Origin: Serripes groenlandicus
Lineage: Eukaryota; Mollusca; Bivalvia; Cardiida; Cardiidae
DNA length: 64,000 bases
Assembly (NCBI GenBank): GCA_031761405.1
Contig: JASEVX010000003.1
Location: 113,959,831 to 114,023,830, forward strand
Direction: 5' to 3'
In this document: positions 55,194 to 64,000 of the stretch, in pieces
Numbering within the stretch: position 1 is the first letter of the stretch
How the letters are laid out: the number at the start of each line of letters is the position of its first letter
Program-made: the position numbers and the translations under genes
Notes under the pieces: model-generated
What the model was told of the DNA's origin: nothing
What the model saw: the letters and a program-made list of their open reading frames with translations, nothing else
The model's database searches: none

Positions 55194-56136
55194 TAAAAAA
55201 ATCATAAATTTTAGCAGTAAAATCCTGCCAAGAAGTAATGAATTGAGAAAAAAATGTGCCGAGAGGTCCATAATTTCAAACTTGCTAAGATTTGGTCTGT
55301 GCAATGAATGTACAAATTGAAAAATGTATTGTTGACATGTATTTTCTACACCATCATTGTAATGTTGTTTATCATAAATAAAATTATTCCTTTTTTTAAA
55401 TAAACTTTTAATCAAAATGTGTGTCTCAGTGTTGTCTTCTTCAGCAGTTTGACAGAAACAAAGCCTAAATCTGAAATTGTGTCAATGTGTTATTTGTCAA
55501 CTCTGTCCCATAAGTTTTGCTTGTGATTTAAACTCTCATAAAAAAAGCACGGAAAGGGACAACTTTCCCAACTTTGATTAAATATGTTTTCCAATTAAAT
55601 TGTAAAAAATCTTTTTCTGTTTTTTGAAAGTTTTGTCATTATTATTTAAGACGGACATTATATACTAGAATAGCCAACTGACTATCATTTGAAAAAGTGT
55701 TTCTTATTTAAACCTTTCCCACTTGCATACGTAATTGCAGCCGACGACTTTTGAAAACATTGATGCAGAAGAAGAAATTGCTCATAACAAGCTTTCTCCT
55801 TTGCAACAATGTTTTCAACTATATTCAATGATTACACTTCCAATAAATGTGATTTTCTGTATCTTTGCTCAGATTTTTTTTAATTCGTCTGCTGCAGAGT
55901 TTTTATATTGTGGGGTGGGTTGTGATTTGTTAAAGGGCAAGCAGGATTGGGAATTGAGTGTTGCACTTATCCTAATGAAACACTCGCCTGCCTGTGCATG
56001 TTTTAGCTTAACTTAACTTGTTAATGTTCTTTCCATCATCAACTTAGTCATCTGTTAGTAATCAACTCTATGAACGAAATAATCGCGTCAAAATCATAAC
56101 GAACAAACTGTCAAAATCTAATTTTGAACTGTGTAA
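55194..56136. other. Intergenic sequence with one MITE
   Basis: A piggyBac-like MITE copy lies at about 55713-55918 (CCTTTCCCACTTGCATACG; CGTCTGCTGCAGAG). The rest is AT-rich with no supported feature. Confidence 0.5.
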
Positions 56137-56428
56137 TACAAATTTAGAATAAAAGGATGAATCAGTTATGTTGTAACAACCAATATCCGCGGGTCATTTA
56201 CCTGATTTTGGCCGAAAGAAATGATTGATTTCTTGCAAGATTTATTCGTTATTCGTTCTGCCTATTATAATCAAAGTATTCATACAAATTTAGAATAAAA
56301 GGATGAATCAGTTATGTTGTAACAACCAATATCCGCGGGTCATTTACCTGATTTTGGCCGAAAGAAATGATTGATTTCTTGCAAGATTTATTCGTTATTC
56401 GTTCTGCCTATTATAATCAAAGTATTCT
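56137..56428. repeat. Perfect 146-bp tandem duplication
   Basis: TACAAATTTAGAATAAAAGG at 56137 recurs at 56283 and the two 146-bp copies match base for base through AATCAAAGTATT. Confidence 0.92.
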
Positions 56429-56639
56429 AAACGCTTTATAAACAAGTGATTTAAAGCGCTCAAATCATTTGATGAAATTTGTTTCTTTAGACGCGGACCT
56501 TGTCGAAAGCACCTATCCAAAATGCAAATCGTTGTCGAAGGAATAGATGGACTGAGAGAAAGAGAAAGAAAAGGCTTAGCAATGCATACTATCTTTATGA
56601 ATAAGGACATGAACGAATATGTATGGACTAGCCCCTAGA

Positions 56640-58300
56640 ATTTCGTACTAGCCGATCCTTCATTCCACTCGCTTATGCTAGCGGGCGAGTGGATGTTTAC
56701 ATCTCTGCCGAGAGGGAAAAAAGGGTTACAATTTACAAAGGGTAATTGCGCGGTGCAGTGCTATATTGGCGTAGTGATATCTAAATAATTGTGTACACTT
56801 TAAATATGATATTTACACTTACAAGACTTGTTATTTTCTATTATAAGCTTGAATAATCGGATTTTTTTTTCGTTACTCTATGTTTGCTTTTGTGAGCATT
56901 CGTAAATTAGTCAAACCAAAAATTGCACTTAATTGTTGGTGGTGAAGGGCATATACATCACGTGACTTCAAACTCACTATGACTATGGCAGCCTCTGCGC
57001 ATGCGCAAGTCTACCAATAAAAATGATGTGCTATATTTAATTAAATTTACATTTAGCTTTATAAGAGAATATACAAGAGAAAGTTGATGCAAGGCATCAG
57101 TGTCGCCGGAAAAGACTGCATTGATTTATTTATGTATTCTTGACTTTCCTTAGTCTATTCAATCATTAGGAACGCAGTAATGAAAACATTTGCTTATAAA
57201 TTTTATATACATACCTATACATTAGGGTATCTATAAAAAATTAACGAAATGTGTACACATTTATCTGGCTTAAATTTAATTTTGCTGTTGTTACTTATTT
57301 AAATAATAGTATTCATTCATATAATTTCAATGTTTGTCAATCTTATTCGAATCACAAGGTAAATATCCTGGTATTGCTTTAAAGGGAGGTAATTTGAAGA
57401 AAACAAAAGTCTTCAAAAGGAGAAATATATCAGCATTACCGTCTACAGTTTAAATTGTTCTATTGTTTGTGGATTTAAAAATGTTCTTTTTTTCTTATTT
57501 CTACATGTACAACGAAATATTGCGGCTTCTCTTTGACGCTTTGCGTCAAACATTCGTCTTGTACTTGTCTAAAATAAAATAATATCACTCGCTTTTTCAT
57601 ATCGAAATGCGCATGCGCGAAAATCGATGTTAAAGGTCACGAAACTACACAACAGAATAGGGTCTATATTTAGCTTAGAAACAGTTCCTACTTTAGATAT
57701 TCATGGATTAACATTATTAAATGAATTCTACACAAATCAAGACATCTCTTTGAACATGAAAACAACATTTAGTAAGTTAAAATTGCTATTAAAAGGAGAA
57801 TCCGAAATTGACCTCAATGATGACACATAAGAGTCTGCATTAGGGGGTGTTGGTTCACGTCTTGAAGGGACCACTTTTGTCTTCGTAAATAAGACAAAAA
57901 ACTTAAATGCGAGTGAAATAAAAAAACTGCAAACATTAAAAAATCGGAATATTTATTTCATTTTAGATGTGTCATTTATTAGTGTTCGTAAACAACCACA
58001 ATTGTAATATGTTCAAATCATCTAGATTTGTTTCTTTCTAATAATAAGCCGCCCTCCCATGTGATTTCCGAAAAGCTATTAAAAATAGAAGTCGCGGGCT
58101 TCTGCCCGGCGACTAATGATCTTAGATTGAGGGGATTATAAATGTCAATTCTCTGACTATCCTACCAGTTTGGTTGAGGGGATTATGAATACCCTGTTAA
58201 ATCCGTTGAGTGGATTCTGACTACTATATGCCATTTTCGGACTGAGGGGATTTTGACCTACACTCGCGTGTCGCTAGTCCCGTATTGTATCGTTTCGGAA
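56640..58300. other. Region with GC-rich hairpins at both edges and NRF-1-like palindromes
   Basis: Left hairpin CCACTCGC/GCGAGTGG (56665-56692) and right hairpin AGTCGCGGGC/GCCCGGCGACT (58090-58114). TGCGCATGCGCA at 56996-57007 is a perfect NRF-1-type site, with CACGTG at 56959-56964; TGCGCATGCGCG follows at 57608-57619. Three GAGGGGATT motifs lie at 58134-58250. It could be a decayed promoter or the regulatory part of an unknown element; GGACTAGC near 56626 has a complement near 58277, a weak hint of inverted ends. Confidence 0.4.
57627..58007 (+). pseudogene. Coding-like frame with one internal stop, unknown family
   Basis: ATG at 57627, 8 bp after the second NRF-1-like palindrome. It reads 67 codons (MLKVTKLHNRIGSIFSLETV start) to TAA at 57828-57830, then the same frame stays open for 58 more codons with coding-like composition (TTFVFVNKTKNLNASEIKKL, NIYFILDVSFISV) to TAA at 58005-58007. 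Persistence of one frame across a single stop suggests a recently broken gene or element ORF. I do not recognise the product. Confidence 0.4.
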
Positions 58301-59150
58301 GCTGCCTGAAAATACACAGCCCAGACTGGCATTTTAATCAGTGATATTTATATCCGATTACTTTTCAAACTAACATATAAGGAAAACACAATAAATAGAG
58401 ATATACTTATTAAATAGTGTTGAAAACAATGTGGAAAAAAGATTAGTTGCTAACGATAAGCAACTTCTCCTTTTGCCGCGATGTTTTGAAATGTGTCAAA
58501 ATGCAGGCGGGATAGGGTTTGTTGATAGGGTACTGTATAGAATATGTTGCTTAACACAATCCCACAAACAACAAGTCTACAACAGACGAAGTAGGTAAAA
58601 TAATGGAAATCTCTATAACATGAAAGAATAACTATTTTAAAACAGATGAAACCATTGTGGCAAAAGGTAAGCAATTCCCCCAGTTTCCCGATGTTTCCAA
58701 ATGCAGTCTGCTGTATATGCGTCTACAATCGGGAAATTGTTCAACCCTCTTTCCCTGGTAACAACTGTAACATAATTTTTTGAAAATATTGTGGGAAATC
58801 TTCTTTTCACACATTGTTTTCAAACCTTATCCGATATTTAATCTCTAAACAATTTCCCACATACAACAAACCTGCAGATGACGACTTTGAACATATCTAC
58901 TGTATACCAGACGAATTTAAAATACTGTGGGAAATCAAGCAATAGGTGAAAAAGAGTGATTTTTACCTTTCACACAATGTTCTTACACATGAATCAAATT
59001 GATTATTTCGATATTCTAGATATATTAAACGTTTTATACTACATGTATTTATCCTTTCCCAAATTGTTGACTCAATTTGACTTATTTTCATCGGACGAAT
59101 GATAATAAATAATTTGAGTTTTTCCATAATGTTTTGATCACCTGTAAATA
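58301..59150 (-). repeat. Decayed piggyBac-like MITE arms
   Basis: At least three mutated copies: GGAAAAAAGATTAGTTGCTA with CGATAAGCAACTTCTCC (58430-58520), CCCACAAACAACAAGTCTAC (58560-58745), CCCACATACAACAAACCTGC (58857-59060). Termini are lost. Confidence 0.5.
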
Positions 59151-59151
59151 C

Positions 59152-59310
59152 GTGAGCCGTCCCGCGAGAAAACCAACATTATGGCCTCTGCGTAATATAT
59201 CGACCCAGATCAGCCTGCGCAGTTCGCGCAGACTGATCCGGGCCGACACATTCCGTCTCAGGGGGATAGAGGTATAGAGTAATGATTCATGAAACAGAAA
59301 ATCCACATTT
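59152..59310. mobile_element. TGAGC-ended palindromic MITE, one half
   Basis: TGAGCCGTCCCGCGAGAAAA, AACCAACATTATGGC, and CAGCCTGCGCAG/CTGCGCGAACTG-type inner arm; the closing TGAGC end is absent. Confidence 0.75.
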
Positions 59311-59386
59311 ATCACCAGTAAATACTTATACTTTCATTATCATAGATTATCAATATGTTTGGCTAGATATTTTCAAAGTGATCTGC

Positions 59387-59682
59387 GCCGAGCCTCGGTA
59401 GCTTAGTCGGTAGCGACGCGGGCTGCCAATCCAGGGGTTGTGAGTTAGAATCCCGGCTCGGCAAACTTTCTTTCCGACGATTGACAAAAGTCAATGCGTC
59501 ATTCGTCTTCGACCAATGGGCTAAGTATATGTGGAAAAGCAGCCAGTTGTTTGGGAAGATTGTTGTGTGGAGTACTGGTGTGAGAAAAGCAGGACATGCA
59601 TGAGTAGGTGAACTGGCCGCCGTGATTTAACTGAGTAATTGTTAAAAACGGCGTTAAAAACCAATCAATCAATCAATTAATG
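59387..59682 (+). mobile_element. Full-length tRNA-headed SINE, second family, with 12-bp TSD
   Basis: AAAGTGATCTGC (59375-59386) and AAAGTGGTCTGC (59683-59694) flank it. The head has a paired acceptor-like stem GCCGAGC/GCTCGGC, A box TAGCTTAGTCGG and B box AGTTAGAATCC. The tail is Meta-like with (CAAT)n. Confidence 0.92.
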
Positions 59683-60024
59683 AAAGTGGTCTGCTGTATA
59701 TTTGGTCTATGTGATAAAGGGTTGAGCTGACTAAAAATATCACATCATGTAAACGGGTTTGCCTTCAAAGATTATGGCGATTATTAGCCGATTACATAAC
59801 CAATATCACTATACGCGTTCATAGAGCGCCACACTGTTTATAAGTGCATTGAAAACATGATCGGTTCAAGTGGCATTCGTGGTTTTCACTGAGCTCCTTG
59901 CTGTCTGCACTTTTAGTGCGATTGAAAATTAGTTAAATTACCTTAAATTGTTCATGTATAATAATAATACTGTACTCCATAATGTTAATAATTCCACAGA
60001 CTTGTCAAAAAGAATAGGAATACG

Positions 60025-60310
60025 TCCTGTAGCTCGGTAGCGACGCGGGCTGTCAATCCAGGGGTTGTGAGTTCGAACACCAGCTCTGCAAACATTCTTT
60101 CCGTCGTTTGACAAAAGTCATTGTGACAAACGTCATTCGTCCCCCACCAATGGGCTAACAGTCTATGTGGAAAAAGCAGCCAGTTGCTTGGAAAGAGTGT
60201 TGTGTGGATTAATGTTGTGAGAAAGACAGGAAACACATGAATAGGTGAACTGGCCGCCGTGATATGACTGAAAAAATGTGGAAAACGGCGTTAAATCCCA
60301 ATCAATTAAT
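60025..60310 (+). mobile_element. SINE, second tRNA family
   Basis: GTAGCTCGGTAGCGACGCGG head slightly truncated, B box GAGTTCGAACACC, same body and tail as 59387-59682. Confidence 0.88.
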
Positions 60311-60598
60311 GAACTGTATCTTCAAATAGTGTCATCACATGAACTATTTGCTTATATGAATCATGTGTACCATTCGTGAAATAAATATCTCAGGAAAAAG
60401 AAGGTCACCTGAGCACAGAGGTACTGGCCACAGAACTGTCAGTGCTTTGATTATTATTAATGCATGTACCTGCCATGCATGACACCGTGTATTTTTCATC
60501 GACTGAACGCGTCAATTAAAAAAGGATCGCCTGCTTCCATTTTCGGCTTCACACAGGTTCATTGGTGTGAAGCATCTAGTATATTGTTTGAATTATAA

Positions 60599-60705
60599 CC
60601 CTTTCCCACATACATACGCATTCTGACGCCTCTGCAAAATGTGTCAAATGGAGATAGTACTCATAATGTCGTCTGCTGCAGATTTGATTACATGTGAGAA
60701 AGTGT
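60599..60705 (+). mobile_element. Short piggyBac-like MITE
   Basis: CCCTTTCCCACATACATACG left end and GTCGTCTGCTGCAG..GTGAGAAAGTG right end with the middle deleted. 60706-61116 shows no other element. Confidence 0.7.
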
Positions 60706-61116
60706 TTTAAAATATCATGGAAACAAAGTCAGCAAAGGATCTAACAAGATGGCTGTGATATATCAAACAGACACGCCAAGGCTGCCTGACGGGGTTTTTC
60801 ACAAAACGAGACAGAATATGGTAATTTAAAAACTTACTCCATATGACCCCGTCCGTGGGAAAGGGTACACGTTGGCATTTCTGAACAGTATAGGTTCAGA
60901 TGACCTTGTTCATCAACCCAAAACGTATCTGGATCTACACAAGTTGACAGTATCTTCGAACACGCGTAAGTAAGTACTATGTAAACAGTGTGGATCTGGA
61001 CCTACCCTATGCACATAAACCAACGTGAACCTTTTCACATGGACTGGGTCAAGTAGTGTTATTAATGTACGTCACGTTACGTTCGCGTTAACGGATCTGT
61101 AGATTTAACGTATAGT

Positions 61117-61183
61117 ATGACCAGAATAAACTGGCAGTTACTATTTATGATTGCATGTCTACTGCACGTGAGTTGTGCCCATA
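61117..61183 (+). CDS. Possible first coding exon of a secreted protein
   Basis: ATG at 61117 opens MTRINWQLLFMIACLLHVSC then AH: a charged N-terminus, a hydrophobic core of about 14 residues and a small-residue cleavage region, i.e. a signal peptide. It stops at a GTAAGG donor (61184). Just upstream is a CpG-containing stretch with GTACGTCAC at about 61069. A phase-compatible downstream candidate is the 27-nt segment 63480-63506 (CAG acceptor, GT donor) but its size makes it weak. No further exons are visible in the window. Confidence 0.3.
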
Positions 61184-61439
61184 GTAAGGTGTATATATAT
61201 TTTGTCTTTTATATGAGCCATTCCACTTGCTCTGTCTTATCTGAATCTTCACACGTTGATAACATCTTCAAACAGTCCTGCGTGAATAATACTCGAAGAT
61301 CTTGATCAGACTGTACATCCACATGCTGATCTGGCTATATACTGTTTACAACAGCCAACGTTTACCGTTTCCGATGTATAAGCTTATATTACGTTAACCC
61401 GACATATGTTGTTGGCTGCGGGGGTTGGGGATGAATACA

Positions 61440-62085
61440 CGATGTACTCCTATACAATATATCATAGAACTATCATAGAAATGTTCTGTTAAACGATGTA
61501 CTCGTAAACGGTGTACTCGTATGATATATATATATTAAATTTATTGTGTTAAACGATGTTCTCCCATAATATATATCATAGAAATGTTCTGTTAAACGAT
61601 GTACTCGTAAACAATGTACTCGTATAATATATATCATAGAAATGTTCTGTTAAATGATGTACTCGTAAACGATGTACTCGTAAACGATGTACTCGTAAAC
61701 GATGTACTCGTAAACGATGTACTCGTATAATAGATATCATATAAATGTTCTGTTAAACGGTGTACTCGTAAACGATGTACTCGTATAATATATATCATAT
61801 AAATGTTCTGTCAAACGGTGTACTCGTAAACGATGTACTTGTATACTATATATCATATAAATGTTCTGTCAAACGGTGTACTCGTAAACGATGTACTCGT
61901 ATAATAGATATCATATAAATGTTCTGTCAAACGGTGTACTCGTAAACGATGTACTCGTATAATATATATCATATAACTGTTCTGTCAAACTTTGTACTCG
62001 TATAATAGATATCATATAAATGTTCTGTTAAACGGTGTACTCGTAAACGGTGTACTCGTAAACTATATATATATATTATATAACT
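61440..62085. repeat. Minisatellite of ACGATGTACTCGTA units
   Basis: Nested periods: AAACGATGTACTCGT (about 16 bp) inside a about 60-bp unit with ATATATCATA(G/T)AAATGTTCTG. It continues at 63067-63210 on the far side of the LTR element. Confidence 0.9.
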
Positions 62086-63066
62086 TGTTTAAGGTGTTGT
62101 TTATAAGGACGCAATTCTATATTAGCATTTATTCAGCCTTTGTTATTACATGTACATTTACTCAAGTCCGATCCCATGCGGGAATCAGACAATCTCGATA
62201 CGGTCGGACAATAAGAAACGCCGACATGCTTTTTACCTTTGCTTGTGTCTACTCTGCTGCGCGACACATGTCTACACATCTATCTAATGTTAGTTTCTCT
62301 TCTTGTAAGAGTCTTTTCCTTACACTATTTTCTCTAATACCCACAACAATTCTGTCTTTGATTAAACCGTCTGTCAGATCTGCACATTCACATGTTTTTG
62401 AGAGCTTCCTTAGCCTAGACAGATACGAATCCAAGGATTCGGACCCGGACTGTGTGCACATATTAAACTTGTATCTCTCATACGTGACATTGGTTTTGAC
62501 CAATACAGAACGTTTCAAATTTCGGCAACACGATGTCGATGTCTACCTTGTCATCCGCATTATCGAAATGGAATCCATCAAACACATCCATTGCCTCAGA
62601 TCCAATACATGTGAGGAATGTTGCAGTTCTTAGCGGCTTCTCTTTCTCAGAGAAACCAGCTGCGATCTCATAATTGTTCAAAGTTTGTCTAAACTTCTTC
62701 CAACTCTCACTGACATTACCTTCTATGTCCAGTTTCTGTGGGAAAGGAATCAATGACGGGACAGCCATTGTTGCCGGTGGTGGGTGGGGTATCAGTATCG
62801 ACGTTGACTGTACTTTGGTTGTATTTGCCTAACTTACAGCTTATGTCAGGCAGAATTTTGGCGCTTTACTGATTTACCGATGAGCTGGATCCTCTGGCCG
62901 CTTCTGACACCATGTTTAAGGTGTTTATAAGGACGCAATTCTATGTTCAATCATTAGCATTCATTCAGCCATTGTTATTACATGTGCATATTCTCAAGGC
63001 CTTCCGTACTGTAGTAGTGAATAGTAAAGTGACAGTGAATAGTTTAGCTTACAATACTGTTACAGA
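62086..63066 (-). mobile_element. Internally deleted Ty3/gypsy-type LTR retrotransposon
   Basis: Right LTR about 62913-63066 (plus-strand TG...CA), primer-binding-site-like TGGTGTCAGAAGCGG on the minus strand at 62898-62912, gag remnant below, and an 80-bp LTR end at 62086-62166 homologous to 62913-62998. Pol and most of one LTR are missing. Flanks TAACT and GAACT may be a 5-bp target duplication with one mismatch. Confidence 0.75.
62178..62768 (-). pseudogene. gag-like ORF remnant of the LTR element
   Basis: Minus-strand frames starting at 62768 read IPFPQKLDIEGNVSESWKKF and later LDSYLSRLRKLSKTCECADL, LIKDRIVVGIRENSVRKRLL and a CRAAE end, the pattern of gypsy-type retrotransposon gag proteins in invertebrates. 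It is broken by a frameshift near 62490-62520 and a stop right after CRAAE at about 62246. Confidence 0.85.
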
Positions 63067-63480
63067 ACTGTTCTGTTAAACGATGTAATCTTATAATACA
63101 TATCATAGATGTGTTGTGTTGAACGATGATCTCCCATAACATATGGCATATAAGTATTCTGCTTAACGATGTACTCCAATAATTTAAATCATAGAACTGT
63201 TCTGGATGTAACCAATGTACTGTTACCCCCTTATACCGCAGACGCTAGCACAATAAACCAATGTCAAGAAATATATTGTTGATCCTGTTGAAAAACTTGT
63301 GGTAAGATGAGAATGCATTTTCATTTTTAGGGGGCTTAGAGAAAATATCATATTTTTTACAGCCAACTTATTTTTGTATAACAATCCTTTTTTTTTTTTT
63401 AAACGCACCTAGTTAGTTAGCTAGTTATCCTGACCCACCTGTTTACTATTTAGTAACCTGACTTTTTATTCAAACGCAGA
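63067..63480. repeat. Minisatellite remainder and flank
   Basis: Diverged copies of the 61440-62085 unit (GAACTGTTCTGTTAAACGAT) to about 63210, then unclassified AT-rich sequence with a T/A run at 63389. Confidence 0.6.
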
Positions 63481-63574
63481 CACCGTTGATGTGCTTGACA
63501 GTGAGGGTATAATTAGGAGGAAATAAATTCAAACAAGAAGAGAGACAACGTTTAGGTAGTTTTAATTATTTAAG

Positions 63575-63778
63575 CCTGAAGACACACTTTGATGCATCTG
63601 CAGCAGTCACTTTTTTAAAACAATTTTGCCGTTTGCCACAATTTGTTTTTATTTCTATCAAATTATACTTTCATTTATACAGTATTTCTATGTTTTTGCC
63701 AAAATAAATCTTCCATATTTTGCCAAGATATGTTCGTAGTATTCTGCTGCAGATATGTTGTATGCGTGAAATGGTTAA
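63575..63778 (+). mobile_element. piggyBac-like MITE, diverged
   Basis: GATGCATCTGCAGCAGTCAC left arm and TTCTGCTGCAGATATG right arm with a AAATGGTTAAA end. 63779-64000 shows nothing further. Confidence 0.6.
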
Positions 63779-64000
63779 ATATGACCATGATAAAACCGTA
63801 GGTTAGTGTTATTTGTTTTATTTTAGTTTAAAGGGACTGAATCCCATATGAGAAAATAGCGAAAAAAGAAGAAATTGTTAAAAATTGCTATTACCTTGAT
63901 GTTTTTGCATGTAAGGCATTAATATTTGCTGACTGATGTACTACAACATATGCACACTATTAATATTGCGGAGATTTTTCGTTATTTTGCATTGTAAAAT

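Noticed and set aside
59387..59460. tRNA gene candidate with paired GCCGAGC/GCTCGGC stem and A box
   Set aside because: The T arm does not pair, the B box is mutated, and it continues into a SINE body flanked by a target-site duplication.
61992..62633. 213-codon plus-strand ORF
   Set aside because: Runs through minisatellite and antisense to the gag remnant; the minus-strand frames show the real homology.

Overview
This is eukaryotic genomic DNA, AT-rich, intron-rich and dominated by interspersed repeats. The repeat mix (tRNA-headed SINEs with a Meta-like 3' domain, TTAA-flanked piggyBac-type MITEs, and non-autonomous elements that carry about 160-bp tandem monomers and resemble the pearl/Helentron-associated elements of bivalves) points to a bivalve mollusc. 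This is an inference; no species marker is visible.

The one confidently identified host gene is a plus-strand orthologue of the deubiquitinase pair USP25/USP28. Eighteen exons between 1015 and 42047 splice in perfect phase into 2733 nt (910 codons plus TGA), all with GT-AG introns. The window starts inside the gene: the N-terminal UBA/UIM region and the catalytic Cys box lie upstream. The catalytic His (18325-18327) and Asn (18376-18378), the charged helical insertion of the USP25/28 catalytic domain and the complete C-terminal extension are present. Coding sequence is under 7 percent of the 41-kb gene segment; the introns are almost wall-to-wall repeats, several within 10-65 bp of splice sites.

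Repeat layers in introns and flank: (1) more than 40 copies of a roughly 220-bp palindromic piggyBac-like MITE (TTAA target, CCCTTTCCC termini) with a central hairpin that occurs in two covarying versions; (2) a superfamily starting TAGCTC and ending hairpin-CTCTTGT, whose members carry their own 161-, 163- or 166-bp tandem monomers; (3) two tRNA-headed SINE families, several with clear target-site duplications; (4) three other inverted-repeat families (a TA-flanked pogo-like 1.09-kb element, a TGAGC(T/C)-ended family, a 242-bp element with 29-bp TIRs) and an ATCGGT-rich MITE; (5) a decayed LINE in intron 11 split by a MITE that is itself split by a tandem-repeat element.

Downstream of the gene (42.6-64 kb) the window holds more of the same repeats, a 31-bp satellite containing an apparently perfect 2292-bp tandem duplication, a decayed ORF near two NRF-1-like palindromes, a possible signal-peptide first exon at 61117, and an internally deleted Ty3/gypsy-type LTR element on the minus strand sitting inside a minisatellite. 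No second complete host gene is seen.
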